Of a DNA stretch of 64,000 nt, positions 1 through 20,200 are shown piece after piece. Source of the stretch: Adineta steineri (taxonomy: Eukaryota; Rotifera; Eurotatoria; Adinetida; Adinetidae); assembly GCA_905250115.1 (NCBI GenBank), contig CAJNOI010000200.1:1-64000 (forward strand). The letters run 5' to 3'. How positions within the stretch are numbered: the first letter of the stretch is position 1; every line of letters begins with the position of its first letter. The position numbers and the translations under genes are program-made. The notes below the pieces were generated by a model that was given only the letters and a program-made list of their open reading frames with translations, did no database searches and was not told where the DNA came from.

Positions 1-1282
1 TACCTTCACTCATCAAAAATTATATCGCATACATTATACTTTTTTTTTCTCATTGATAAAGTTCATTATAACATTGTTCTCTCGATGTTGATCATACTTA
101 TAGTAAAAAGGCATGTTACATGAGGATGTTATTAATAGAAATAATGTACTTCCACTTGACTAGCAATTGTAAGATGAAAAGAAAAAAAAAGTGTGTATAT
201 CTCTACTGATATTATTAAACTTTGGTCATGTCAATCAATAGTCTCGAATCAAAATGTACAGTACGAGACAAAAAGACATGTACGTGTATATATTCATTTA
301 TTTGTCTATGTGCCTTTCGGTTTTTTTTGTAGTATAGACTGTCGTTAAACAAATATTCAATTCGGAACAAGTTGTCTTAATTTCTCTTGTTCTCTCTCTC
401 GATTGTATGTGTGTGCAATCGGTAAAATGATTTACTCTACCAATTACACTTATGTTCTCTCGTTTAATAAAAATCAACGAATGTTTTATGAATAGAACAT
501 ACGGATTAATAATAAATTCTTGTAACTTAAATTAGATGAAACCTATTTTTTAAAATAACGATGTGTTTACTATAGAAATGAAATTGTCAATAAGATGACC
601 TTATATAAATCACTACAAAATATATTATTTGTATGATTTTTTTCAGATTCACAATGAAGTCTCTCATAAATCGATTTGAATTAAAATAACTGTTCAGTAT
701 TCTTATGTAAGAACACGAATTATTTTTTTCGGGTATTTTATCTTCCCTATATTTAAGTAAATCTAAAAGAAAATTTACTTTAATTATAAGGAATAAAAAC
801 ACTTTAGTTTAATAAATATTCTTTCTAACATGCTATATTTCATGAATAATAAATATCTCTAGAAAAGTTCTTATATATCATCATCCTTTGTCTATTCTAA
901 GAAAAAGATAATCACAATCGGAAATTGGTATATAACTAAATAATAATAAAACAAGAAAAAAATCTATTAAATAAAATGATAGTTTATTATATGTGAATAA
1001 TACAATAAAATAAATCATCGAAAAATTCCTACATCGATGATTAATTCTGACAGAAAGAGAGAGAGAGAGAAAAAAAAGGAAAACGTATACATATCTACAA
1101 AGGCAAAAAACAAAACTATATATAGTCATTTGCGTTGTCGTTATTTGATAATGAAATTATTTACAAAAAGGAAATCACTGTGTAATATATAATTAAATAT
1201 ACAAGGAAAAGAAGAAAAAGAAAATTATTAATCGTTTTAGATATTATTTGTAAGATAAGGTTTACATTATTTAACTTGTTTG
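1..1282. other. intergenic, AT-rich
   Basis: No convincing gene is seen. The sequence is AT-rich with short homopolymers and a GA-rich run near 1051-1080. Open frames here are short, hydrophobic and of low complexity, and show no exon-like boundaries. It probably includes the 3' untranslated region of the PDCD4 gene that ends at 1283. Confidence 0.6.
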
Positions 1283-2868
1283 TTATTTTGCATCGCCACT
1301 TGTTAAACGTTTTCGACCTTTTTGTGGAATATTTGATGTTATATCCTGATTAAGAATTTTTTTCTCTTCTAATTGCTTAATAAGACTTTGTAATTGTTCA
1401 TAGACATTCGGAACATCCAATTGTATATCATCCATATCATCGAATAAACGTAACATGCCTGTTTTTAATTGATCATAGGTAATAATTGCGGTTTTTGTTA
1501 ATGTTTCAAGTAAAGCAATTGTTAATTGTTGAGCACTAAAAAAATAGATAATGAACTTGTAAATAATCATTCGATATTAATAAATTTACTAACCGTTCAG
1601 TATTTTTTTCTAAACAAAAATCCATAAGTTCATAGATAAATTCATGAAAAAAATGTGGAACATTTAATTCTTTTAAACAACGAATTGTTTCATTACCATC
1701 GCCACTATCATAATATTCGTGAATAATAAAATTCATTCTATCAGCTAATTCTCTTACTGGTCGAAAACCACCTGAAAAAAAAATATCTTTTGATTTTTAA
1801 ATATTTTTTTCGGTTTTTGTACATACTCGACCGTGCACCCCATATATTATTAAGAAAATAAAATTCTCCCATTGTTACAAGTATTTCAGCTTTATCAAGA
1901 GCAGCTTGCATTTTTGCACATTTTACATTGCCTTTATAACGAGCAAAATATTTGCCATCGGTATTATCAATACATTTATCGGCAATTGATCGAGCAATAA
2001 ATTTACCTTTATGGAAGAAAAATAAGATATAAAAGATAAGAAATCATTCTTTTTACCAATATCGGTTGAACATTCAGGATTATCAAGTGATAAGTCGCTT
2101 AATGTTGTTAACAACGTATTAAAACAATTAATATAATCGTTTATACGAAAAATAATGCCATTAAGATCATGTAAAAGACGTGATATTAATTCTTTATGAA
2201 CATTTGACTTTTCTAATGCTACTGTAATTATATATGCAAGTAATTCTCCATCACCATGTTTTCGTAAATCAAATTTACGTAATGATTGTGCTACATCGTT
2301 AGCATCACCATTAACAAAATACTCATCGATTATTGGTTTAATATCTTTATCAAAATTTTCAATTAATTTTAATTGTTCTAATTGCACAGTTGATGCTGTT
2401 TCAGCAAGATATTTTTCTTTCGCATTATTATATTGTAAATCAGCAAGATCATCTTCATCAAAATCTTCAGCATATTCATCAAGTAATTCTGAGCCAATTG
2501 AACCCCAAGTAAAGTTTCCGCCTCCGCCACCTTTTTTCGCTAAACCACGACCTTTTCCTATGAAATAGAAAATTAATAAAATCAAAGTATGATTGAATTC
2601 AAATAAACCTTGTCGTGATTTACGATCATTTTTTTTGCTAAGTTTAGCATTTTTTTTGTAATAGATGTTTATGTGGATCTGAAGGTGAACCAGAAAACTG
2701 GGCAGTCGAATTTGATCCTGAATTTTGACGAATATAAATATGTTTACGTTCAGATGATGATGAAGTAGCATCAGGACTACTACTGATTTTTTTCTCATTT
2801 TCTTGTGATGAACTTAATTGAGCAATAAGTGCATCAACTTCAGCTTTTTCTGCGGATGTTGTTGTCAT
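1283..2868 (-). CDS. PDCD4: Programmed cell death protein 4 (two MA3 domains)
   Basis: PDCD4 is a cytoplasmic and nuclear inhibitor of translation that binds eIF4A through two MA3 domains and blocks its helicase activity. Exons read on the minus strand are 2868-2609, 2557-2057, 2006-1827, 1771-1594 and 1535-1283. The basic linker GKGRGLAKKGGGGG, the first MA3 domain (from FDKDIKPIIDEYF), the link with NIWGARS, the second MA3 domain (CLKELNVPHFFHEFIYELMD) and the C-terminal GRKRLTSGD follow vertebrate PDCD4 closely. Length is about 456 residues, against 469 in human as I recall. One oddity: in exon 1 an A8 run at 2651-2658 puts the reading frame one base out, and seven A would keep it open. 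This is either a base error or allelic indel, or less likely a true slip. The start at 2868 is the first ATG of an open, low-complexity N terminus. Confidence 0.92.
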
Positions 2869-4171
2869 ATTAGTTTGAATGTAAATATCTGAAGTTCGTT
2901 GTTATTTCTAGAAAATGTCACCTGGATAAAAATTTTCTTTTGCTCTAGATCTTTGTTTAATACGCAATAAGACAAGAGAAAAAATAAACAAATAAATAAA
3001 TAGAAATCATTTGTTCGTTCTCTTATTATTGATGATTTTATAGCGAATGAAAAAATTAAAATTAAATAAATTATACAAATAAATTCGGTTATATAAATGT
3101 GTATAGACAAAAGAAATATTTAAAACTTTTTCTGCGCGTAATTTCTATATGTCAATAGATGTCACTGTTGAATAGAGAAATAGCATATAGTAAATTTTTA
3201 ACGTAAAGTTCATTTATACATGCAAAAATTCACAAATACAAAATTTTAGATGTGATCGTATTCGACATTTGTAATGAGAGAACTAACCTGTAGTTCCATA
3301 TAATATTAGTAACATGTTCATCTGATATTCCGAAAGATAATCTTTATGGGATTAAAATAAAATCTAAGTCCTCCATGGATTTATCTTATGTGTGTGTGTG
3401 ATGTTAATGATTTCACTTAGTAAGTAGTTACTTATTCTCAAGGTTATAAAACTCAAGGAGAACTTAACAAAATGCAATTATCATCAATTTCAGCATATCG
3501 CTCATTTAATTTATTTGTTGACTTACAAAAGAAGCATAATTATTTTGCTCTTAGACTGTCGTTGTTTTACTTGTATAATGGTTTATCAAAATCCCTCACA
3601 TTTCATCGAAGTTAAATATTCTAAGCAGAGCATGAGACGTAGATAGATAATTGTGATCATAATCATGACCTGACTACAAGAAGAAGAAAAACGAGATTTC
3701 AGAAGTCGATATTCTCATGGTATGAACTTATAAGTAAGAATCCGACTAGAGACGATGTTTATTTTGTAAATCTGACGGCTAAAATCATCGTTCTAAACTG
3801 TACTCAACTCATTTTTCTAGATATTGAAGTTTCTATTTTCCCTCCTTACTTACTTATCTGCATTTTTGATTATATTTTTCATTATCGTGATTCACTTTAT
3901 AGCATAGATAGACCTGGTTTATATCATAGAATTACGCCTTTTATCTTTCGGAAGAGTATTGAATAATACAATAGTTATTTCCAATGATTCGTTCAAGTTG
4001 ATACTTTATTTAATAATGATAGTACTCGTTTTCTTAAACAACTAGATTGACATCATAGTTTCAATCACGAATGAACAATATGTAGACAAGTCAAAAAGAA
4101 AAGAAAAATTAGATTTTACAAAACATAGAAGTAGAAGAAGAAAAAAAAATGGGTATGTCCGAAATGAAAAT
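2869..4171. other. intergenic between PDCD4 and DDX46
   Basis: AT-rich spacer with no exon-like open frame on either strand. It should contain the PDCD4 promoter on the right of 2868 and the DDX46 3' end near 4171. A TG run occurs near 3390-3400. No RNA gene was recognised. Confidence 0.55.
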
Positions 4172-10488
<6,317 letters not shown>

Positions 10489-11502
10489 TATTTAATTGAA
10501 ATCAACGATGCGATCTAGAAAAATTGATAATTAGTATTTGAAATGTGTGTACACTGTTGTAATAATTATTGAAGATGAAGATAAATAAATGTCGAATGAG
10601 TGTAGAAGATGAAGACGAGAAATTTCTTTCGCAACAAAAATGGATGGTTATTTTACAAAATATATTCAATCAATTATTCTTATGACTGATAGATGACGCT
10701 ATTGTACTATGCAAATTGTCTACGCGAAAATCTTAGATCTACAATGTATCTATCATCGTGAGGGTGGGTGTGTTTTTCTCCATTCTTCCTCACACCTTCA
10801 AGATAGAAAGAATAAAGCGAACATTGTTAGAGTGCTCTCTAACAGAACGAACATCTAATCGCAGAATGTTTTTCGGTGCTTCTTCGTTCTATTCATTACA
10901 GTTTCAGGTGAGAGTCTTTTCTACGCTTGTTTCATGACGTTGTAGGAGAACGAGCAGCACAAATATTGAAGTAAAATGTGCACATGTGTAATTTTGTCGA
11001 TCAACATACGCCTCTATTTCTTCGTCAATATGTGTTTTTGTTTATTACAGAAGTATGAATTGAAATGAATTAATTGCAGTTGCAATTGTTCGCTTGGAAT
11101 CGATTAAATTGAAGTTAGCCTTGAATCAATATAAAACTGACTTTTATCTATCGTGTTTATTGAACTCTATGTACGATTGTAAGTGATCCATTTAATAAAA
11201 AGAAAACTTTTCTGGAAGTATTTAGTTTTTCGCACTAATTTGAAATATGTTACTAGGTCTGGATGATGGTGTCATCTTTATGATAAAATAACAGAAGATA
11301 AGACCTTATCTACCCCCTTCATGATATCGTTTATGGCCAATTATAGTATTTGCAAGTCAGTACTGTATCCATTTAACACCCACTACCGTCACACATTCTC
11401 CTGACAAAAAAAAATAACTTTTTTTTCATGATTGCTTTTCATTTGATAAGTGTGATTTTAGATATTCGATTAATCTTCACAGAAAAAACTTCACTACCAA
11501 TT
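10489..11502. promoter_or_regulatory. shared upstream region of DDX46 and DGK
   Basis: Spacer of 1 kb between two genes that diverge from it, so both promoters should lie here. Exact start sites cannot be read. It contains one small GT-rich foldback at 10758-10802. A CTTCACAG acceptor-like site at about 11475-11482 just before the DGK start suggests a 5' untranslated exon upstream. Confidence 0.5.
10758..10802. repeat. telomere-like foldback
   Basis: GTGAGGGTGGGTGTG on the left faces CCTCACACCTTCAAG on the right across a T/C-rich loop. It belongs to the dispersed TGTGGG palindrome family described for this window. Confidence 0.6.
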
Positions 11503-13816
11503 ATGACTACATTACCATCTGACGTACCAATCGCATCGATTCTTTCTACTGATGAGAAATCAATACCTCATTCAAACACTGATGATACAACGTTGAAGAT
11601 CAATCCATCAAATGATATTGAACAGAGTAACCAAAAACTTGTTAATAGTCGTCCACTCGAAGATAATCTACGTCAATTAGATATTAATGATATAGATAAT
11701 GAGCAGTTGCATTCGTTTCCATTATCATCTGATAACGATCGACACCCAACGTTACAAAATGAACAATCAGTTGAATCTCAACCATCCATTTTATCGGATC
11801 AGAAAAAGTACGCATCTTAAGTACCATTCGATTAAAATAATAAAGTGCTTTTTTTATTCTTCAGTGTCTCTGAACCAGTTTTGTCTAAATCATCGACGTC
11901 CGATAGCAACACTACTGTTTCATACGGAGTTGATTGGAGCGATCATGCTCATCCTACATCTCACTGTTGGTTTCCATTAACATCCGATGATGTAGCAACT
12001 ATTCAATCATGTACCTACACTGCTTGTACAAATCCGAAATCAATATATGAGTCGACACTTCTACGCTGTGCATCATGTGCTCTTATCATACATTCACATC
12101 ATTTAGATGATTTACAGACAACTAAAGCTGATTTTCTTCCACATTGTCGACCGTCATTTGTTGATGATAATGATAATTCATCGAAATACGATCAACATTT
12201 CTGGTCCGATGTGTCGATACTTCCAAAACCATGCTTGCAATGTCAACGTGCATCAGTAGCTACGACTCTATTTGGTAGTGATGATAGTCCACTTTCGTCT
12301 CTATCTGCTTTAAATATTCCCGGTCAGCTGACATCATTTATGAATTCTGTACCAGGAAAACTCATTCCAAAAATGTGGGAATCTTCTAATGGTCTCGTTT
12401 GTTTATGGTGTTCCGCAGGTTATCATCGATCGTGTTGGGAATATCTATCTGCTCAAGAAGACAAGATACAATGTGATTATGGAATATTTCGGTAGGTTTT
12501 TTTATCTTAATTGCTAATTGCTAATTTAAATTAATACTTTAATTTTTTTCAACAGAAATATAATTGTTAGACTACAGTGGCTCACTCGGTCTAACGAATC
12601 TTCAACAGGTTTTCGAGCTCGATTGCCTTCGGATTTGATCAATAACAGTTCTGAATCAAACTCGTTTCCATTTACACCTGTCATTGTCTTTATTAATAAA
12701 CGTTCTGGTGGACAAGTTGGCGAGAAACTATATCGAAAACTTTTAGGAAAACTTAATCCACGTCAAGTATTTCTTCTAGAAAACAACGATACCATTAATA
12801 ATGCTCTCGATATCTACTCTTCCCTGCCAAATACTCGTATCTGTGTTTTTGGTGGTGATGGTACTGTTGGTTGGGTTCTTAGCCGTCTAGCTGACATTTA
12901 TCCATCGAGTAATCAGCCACCAGTAAGCATTTTTCCTCTTGGAACAGGCAATGATCTTTCACGTGTATTAGGCTGGGGTGAAGAATACGATTCAAAACGT
13001 CTTTATAATACGCTCTTAAAAATTCCTGACGCTCAGACAGCTGTACTCGATCGCTGGCAAGTTCAGCTCGAAGAATTCGATGTATCTACATTGATTTCGA
13101 CCGAACCAAAACCGTCCGAAAATAATTTTGATATTAGAAAAAAAATTGAAACATTATTCAAGCAACCACCAACATTCGTTCGCGAAACTACTCGAGATGC
13201 TTATCAAAACAATAACAAATTACCGAACACACGCTTTATCAATTATATGAGTTTCGGCTTAGATGCCGCTATTACTCTCGATTTTCATCATGAACGTACA
13301 CTTAATCCAGCCAAGTTTTCATCACCATTGAATAATAAACTTATGTATTTAAACGAGAGTTGCAAATATATCGAAGACTTCGCTCGAGCAGATATGTGGA
13401 ATCTAGGTTCCTATATACATTTGATATGCGATGGTTGTGATCTGACTGATGCCATACGTGATTGTCATACGCTTGTTATACTTAATATTCCAGGTTATGC
13501 ATCCGGAACAAATCCATGGGGAAAATCATCATCTACAAGTTTACTTTCTTGCTTCGAAGTCTCGACTGATCTTTTCGATCGACAAGATTTTGGTGATCGA
13601 AAAATCGAAGTTGTTGGATTGACTACTAAACATATGGCTGCAATACATGTTGGCTTTCGTGGTATTCGAATCGCTCAATGTAATCAATTACGTGTCGAAC
13701 TTTGCTGTCCAATGACTGCACAAATGGATGGTGAACCATTCTATCTTCCTAAACCAGTAGCTGTTAATATCAGCCATGCTGGACAAGTACTTGTGTTAAA
13801 TAATGAGAACAAATAA
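11503..13816 (+). CDS. DGKZ: Diacylglycerol kinase, type IV (zeta/iota-like)
   Basis: The enzyme phosphorylates diacylglycerol to phosphatidic acid and so ends DAG signalling. Exons are 11503-11807, 11865-12491 and 12556-13816, with introns of 57 and 64 bp; total 2193 bases, 730 residues. After a polar N terminus come two divergent Cys/His C1-type modules (HCWFPL...CRPSF, then CLQCQ...CLWCSAGYHRSCWE), then the catalytic domain with FINKRSGG, FGGDGTVGW and PLGTGNDL, and the accessory domain with CDGCDLTDAI, LNIPGYASGTNPWG and QMDGEPF. These last blocks match DGK zeta and iota best among the family members I can recall. The protein ends soon after the accessory domain, so the ankyrin repeats and PDZ-binding tail of vertebrate zeta/iota are absent. 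MTTLPSDVP is chosen as start because an acceptor-like CTTCACAG precedes it; an upstream in-frame ATG at 11428 is possible. Confidence 0.93.
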
Positions 13817-14212
13817 ATGACAATGAGATTATGTATCCACACCCTAACTCGCACTCACCCACCCGCATCCTCAAGATCAAACTTTTGATGAACATATAGT
13901 TTAAAAATTAATAAATCAGTTAATATTGATTTAACTACTTAATTTTAAAAGAAAATTTATTTTCCCCATCACTATACGTTAAAAGACATGCTTAAACATT
14001 CAAAACAATACATAATCTTTTGTTTTTGCGGAATAAACATGAGGAATAACTATGAATACAATAAAACAACAAGAATATATAAGAAATATAAGCGAAGTCT
14101 TTTTTGCTATAAAGAATCCATTATGTTTTTAATGCATCACTGTATATATGTATATATAATAATAAAAAGGTATCGATTATGTTGACTAGGAGAGAAATTT
14201 AGAATACAATTA
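13817..14212. other. convergent 3' spacer between DGK and JIP3/4
   Basis: Both neighbouring genes end here. It has a C-rich telomere-like stretch at 13835-13874 (CCACACCC, CTCACCCACCC, ending CCTCAAG) without an obvious facing arm, then AT-rich sequence with AATAAA-like words. No gene is seen. Confidence 0.55.
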
Positions 14213-17200
14213 TTAAGCCGAACCCAAATGCCAAACAGTAAGATAAGATGTATTTCTATTAGTATTCTCTGTTGTCGTATTTCCAAGACGAAAATCAATG
14301 TATCCATCACCACCGCTTACAACAAGAATATCACCAAAAGGTGAAGATGATGATATCGATGTTAAAGCTTCAGAAGGTTTCTCATCATTGAGAAGTATTT
14401 CAGACGGTGCTTGTCCAGGTACAGCAACAAAAAATTTGACAGCATCTCGAAAGCCATGGAATGATAATTGAGCATTATTCATACTACAATATGGAATATA
14501 ATTTGAAGATGATGCTTGATCAGAAACACGAACAACTGAACCAGGCTTTGTCGATGCTGAAGTAGAAGATGACATAATACCTGTAAAGAATATATGTCAA
14601 TTTTATTTATAGAAATTGAATATGAGAAGACTATTATCTTTTCGACAATTAATAATTCATTGTAGTAAAGTACAATATCACTTACTGTCTGCTAAAGGAA
14701 CTGATATAATAATTCCATTTCCCGTACCAATCCATAGACGACGACAAGCAATTGTCAAAGCACTTATATGAACAAAATAAAGACCCTTTTTTTCTGTCAC
14801 TATAAATATTAACAAAACTAATCAATTATTAAATTTAAATCTTTCAGAACTAACCAATCATTTTTTCAACATATGGTTGTATATCAACATCTTGTAAATG
14901 TTCAAATGTTTGTGCATGATATAATTGTAAAGTACTAGATAAACGAACAGATAACCAAACACCAACGCCAGACCAAGTCATATGCTGAACAGAATGTTCG
15001 GAACGAGAATGAACTTCAAATTGTTTCTAAAGAAATATATTACAATAAAATTCTATTAAAGAAAACAAAAAAGAATGAGTCTACTTGAATTTCTAATGTT
15101 TGAACTTTAATAACATAAACACGATTAGCAACACCACACCAGATAGATTCTTCAACATTGATAGCACATCGAACTGATTCTCGGCTTTTACCAGTTACAA
15201 TTAAATGAAGATTATTTAAATTCCATGTACCATCTTAAAATATATCGAATAAGAAAACAATATTTTTTTTGAAGAATAAATTTACCTATATTACGATGAA
15301 ATACAATGATTCTTTCATTCGCTAATGCAACAAAAACACGACCACGAATATGCCTAATTGAGTTAAAAGATCTACAAATCAGAATTTATTATGAAAATTT
15401 TCCTTACACAATGCTATAAATTGCATGACGAAGCCAAACTTTTCCAATAGCTATACGATGTTCATTCACACTCGAATGAATATATAACCTAAATGATCTT
15501 TTAATTATAGAACAAAATATACAGTATTCTTTCTACTAACCATCCATCACTTGAACCTAACCAAACAGTTGGATATTTTGTTTTATTTTCATTAGCATCT
15601 AAAAAATATAATTTATAAAAATTTTGTATAGTGATACTTCAGAAGTCAACGAATCACGGATACGTATACAAGATATTTCTAAAAATCATGTCCTCTTAAA
15701 AACTTTTGAGATTGGAATCCGATCTATATAAATCTATTGAAATAATAGGTTATTACTAGGAATCGACAAGTTCAACTTAAGTTTCGATCTGAGAATCTAT
15801 TCTCGAAATCCTTATTTTTTCATTTATATCTTACTTTGATTCAATACATCAGGTGGTACTTGATCCAATGTTTCACTAACATTCGGACGACCTATACATA
15901 TATGAAATTAATATTCTATTTAAATATCAAAACAAAAACAAAATTTTACTTCCACCAGTAGCAAGTGAAGCTGCTGTACAAGCTATTACTTTCACATCTA
16001 AAATATTCATATTTCTTCTTTCGATAAATCTCAAGTTAAATATTACCACTCGTGGATACTGTTTCATTCAATTTCGAATCATCAATTGGTGGATAATCTG
16101 TAGTTAATGTACCTAAATAAATGATTTTTTTTAATTAAATACTAAGTAACAGAAACATTTTCTTTTTACCTGGAACGCTACCCATAGCATAAATAATAGC
16201 ATTTCCTATCGGAAATGTATCAATCATTTTCTCTGCTTTATTTGAATCAATAATTGTAATTATAGCTTTATCATTCAATTTTGAAGCTAACCAAATAATT
16301 GATGATAATTTTAGACATTGTTCATCGATCATTTGATGATAGGATTCAATTAATTGTTTATTTAATTGATCAACGGATGTTTCATTAGTATCAAATGATA
16401 ATCCACTAAGATCAATACCAACAGCACACCAAATCTTTTGAATTAAAGAATAGAAATAAAACAAAAAAAAATTATTTGTATCTTTACTTGTGTTGAATCA
16501 TTAGTATCAAATATTGGTCGACAATAGACTGGTATAGGAACATTAACTTGAGTTTTACCATCAACATCAGCTACTTTCAATTGATTTTTTGATGATATAC
16601 TCCAACCATATGCTTGAAAACGATTGTTATCATCACTATTACGACGTATTGATGATGATTGTTTCAAAATCATAGAGCTAGATTATAAAAATATTTATTT
16701 AACTCTTATAAATTGTCTATTTTTTTCATACTTGTCTTCTGTCGATTGTTCTGATGAGAGATTCTCATTTGTACTGACTGAAGGTGTAATTTGATCATTT
16801 GTTGAACTACGTTTTATAGAACTTGTTGTAGATGCTGATGATAGATTAGCTGTCGTATTAGTAGTAGGAAGCGAACGTTTTGGTGAGGCTTCTTTAGTAT
16901 TACTACCGAATAGGCCCGAAAAACTAAAAGATAAAAAACGAAAAAAAAATAAATTAATCTGTATCTTCTAGAAATAATTCGGTTAGTTATATTAGTTATT
17001 ATTCTTACAACTCAGAAATTTGTGTTGTTCCCTCTCTCAAATCACTCTGTATATCGACAACAGGTACGCCCAAAATATTTGAGGGCACAATCGTTGTGGG
17101 TAGCCAGTCATCACTAAACATACGCCACAAAGATTTTGATGTATCTGTAGTAGATACATCAGTAGATACAGTAGTAGGAACTGTTTTCGGTGTAGGTGAA

Positions 17201-20200
17201 GAATTTTCTTGTACGGTTTGTTGTTGATGATGATGATGTGTATTTGTTTGTATACCTTTGCTTATCATTAACGGTTTCTATAAGGAAAATAATATGTAAT
17301 TATATTTATTCCGTTATGTATTTAGTTATGTCATGCATGGGTTAGTAGATATGCAACTCTAATTAAAACGAAAAATGTACCGTACAGATAGATAGAATGC
17401 GAAATCATTGTATATGAATAGAATAGAATAGACAACATTTATATATTTTCACTCACAGTTTTCTAAACATTGGTCTATGTTTGTTTTGTGTCTGATCAAA
17501 AAAACTATCATTAGTTGTATTAGCAGTTGTTGATGATGATGATTGTTCATGTTTCGATGCACGTAAAGCATCTTGTCGATGCATAGCTTCTTCAAGTTCA
17601 AATAAACGTTGTTTGTATTGATTACGTTCAAGAAGAACACGTTGCATTTCAACTCGAGTAAAACGCTTTCTATCTGCCGTCGGTACATTTTCCTGAGAAA
17701 ATGCAATGAAATGGTAATTCAAAACATGCATTATTCAAATAGAAAATCAAAAGCATTAATCAAACGATTAGAAAAATCAAATTCTTGTTTTTTTTGTATA
17801 AACTTACATATTAGTAGTCTACATCATATTTACATGCAATAAATTTGGGTAGATTTTCAATTCACTTACCTCTTCTTCTTTCTTCTTTTCGATTTCTTCG
17901 CGTATCTTTCGAAGTTCTTCTTCAACTTCTAAATTTCTGAAATAAAAAATTTAATACATATTGTTTTTTTGGCGTGAGAATTAATGATTTCAAACCGTGA
18001 ATGTAATCGAGTTTTAACTGTTTGTAATGATTCAATTTCTTCTCGAAGAATTTCTTGTTCACTAGATTATAGAAGTAATATTATTTTTCTTAAGAATAAT
18101 TTGGTTTTTTACTTTGATAATTCTTCAATTTTGACTAATAGATCATCTTTAAGAACATTCAATGCATTTCTAAGAAAACAATAAATTAAATAAAATTTTT
18201 TAATGGTTTAGATTTAATATACTTCGTTTCCAAAAGTTCATTATTTTCTTTGATCAGATTAGATACTTCCTTTGTCATACCTAAAAACATGAAGACAAAG
18301 ATTAGATATTTGTTTTTGTCGAAAATATATGATTATAAAAGCAAAGAAAAGCTCATATTCCAAATGTACAATATAAAATCTCACCATAAAAACTTTGTCG
18401 CACTAGACAAGAAGGAAAATATTTCGATAGAAATAAATTATCAAACTAATCATCTTTCTTTTTTCTTACCAAATAAATCTGCTGAAGCATCAACATCTGA
18501 TATATCAATATTATCATTTTGTGTTTCTTTGTCAAAAGCTTCCAAATTCTTTCTATAAATAGTTAAATATTGATTTTAAAGCAACAGTATTCTTAACTTA
18601 CGTATCATCTATTGATATATCATCATCATCATCACTAATTGCAGGGTCTAATTAAAAGAAAATAATATTAAAAAAATACTAAATATATTTTAATCATAGC
18701 TAGTGAAAAAGAAGAACCATAGTATAATTATAGATATATATATACGGATCACCTGTGATATTATTTGTGTGTTCAAAATCATCTTCAGTTACGAAAAACT
18801 GTTGTTCATCAAATGGTTTTGATAGAAGATTGAGACTTCGTAATTTCGTGAATATTCCTATGAAGCATGCAACATAGACATACAATTAAATACAACACAA
18901 AAGCAAAGCAACAGCGAACGTATCAATTTTTTTTTGGTTTAGTTAAATTCATAACAAAAAAAAAAACGGTTTAGTTATTTTCTATAGATCTCATGCAATA
19001 GTTGCTATGAAAAAGCATGAGTCATTTTTTTTTAAAATACTATGATGAACTTTTCTTACCACGTTTATAGTTATCAAAATAGGAATTATCATAGTCTAGA
19101 TAAAATAATTGAAATCTTTTTTTTTCTGTTACTCAACACAAAACAGATGTACAAGATTAGACAACAATAATATATATGTGTGTGATTTTTAAGAATATCT
19201 GTCGAACCTGATGTAAATTCTTTCAAAGATATTTCATCAATCATTGTCATCTTTGCCAATTTAGCTGAAAAAATACCGATTTATATTATATAAATCATGT
19301 AGTGAGATGGTTTAGAGTTTTTAGTTTTTTTTTTTAGATAAAATGACTTACCTGTATTTACAGCAGCATCATTACTTGCCATGGATTCTGTTTGAGTATG
19401 TATACCATCCGTAGTTTCAGGTACCGAATGAAATTCCATACCAGAAAGAGATTTTTTAAGTGATCTTTAATACAAACCAAAAAATAGAATTATTTTTTTA
19501 TCAATAAATTAAAACTTACGTGAAGGATACATCAGAAGAATTTGGAGGTACTTCTTCAATTGATGGTTGATTAGATAGAGTTTGTTTATCATCGGATGAG
19601 TATGCTGTCGTTGGTAATTGAAGATTTCCACTGTTAAATAGAGAAAGATTAAAAATATCGGTTTCTAACTTTAATGGATAATCAAATTAACTATGCCTAG
19701 CAGATATTTTTCTAATCATAATACATTTCCGATGTCTCATTTTCATATCCTATATAATGTCATAGAATAAGTAATAAAAATTTTTGATGACATATTTCGA
19801 TAAGACTATACGAAAAAAAACAGGTCACGACTCCTGATATCTTAATCTTGATAAAATAAAATGTCATTGCTATGTTAATAAATATGACATCGGAAAATTA
19901 TTCTTACACGATAAAAACATTACACAAAATCAATTTATCTTAGTATATATATGAACATTATAAATAATTAAACTAACCGAGAAGAAGACTTCGTAGCCAG
20001 TTGATCTAATCGATCAGTTCCATATAAAATTTTTGTTCTTTCCATATAATCACAATGTGCTTTGAATAGCTATATATATGCATATATGAGAAAATCGATG
20101 ATAATATTATTAATAATTAAAAATGAATAATTTACTTCACAATATCGATCATGTAAACGTTTATATTCTTGTTTCATTTCATTTTCTTTATCTTCTAATC

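Noticed and set aside
17449-17706. Acceptor at 17277 for the JIP exon
   Set aside because: Joining it to the donor at 17457 gives an immediate stop; the acceptor at 17260 keeps the frame, and the full model then sums to a multiple of three.
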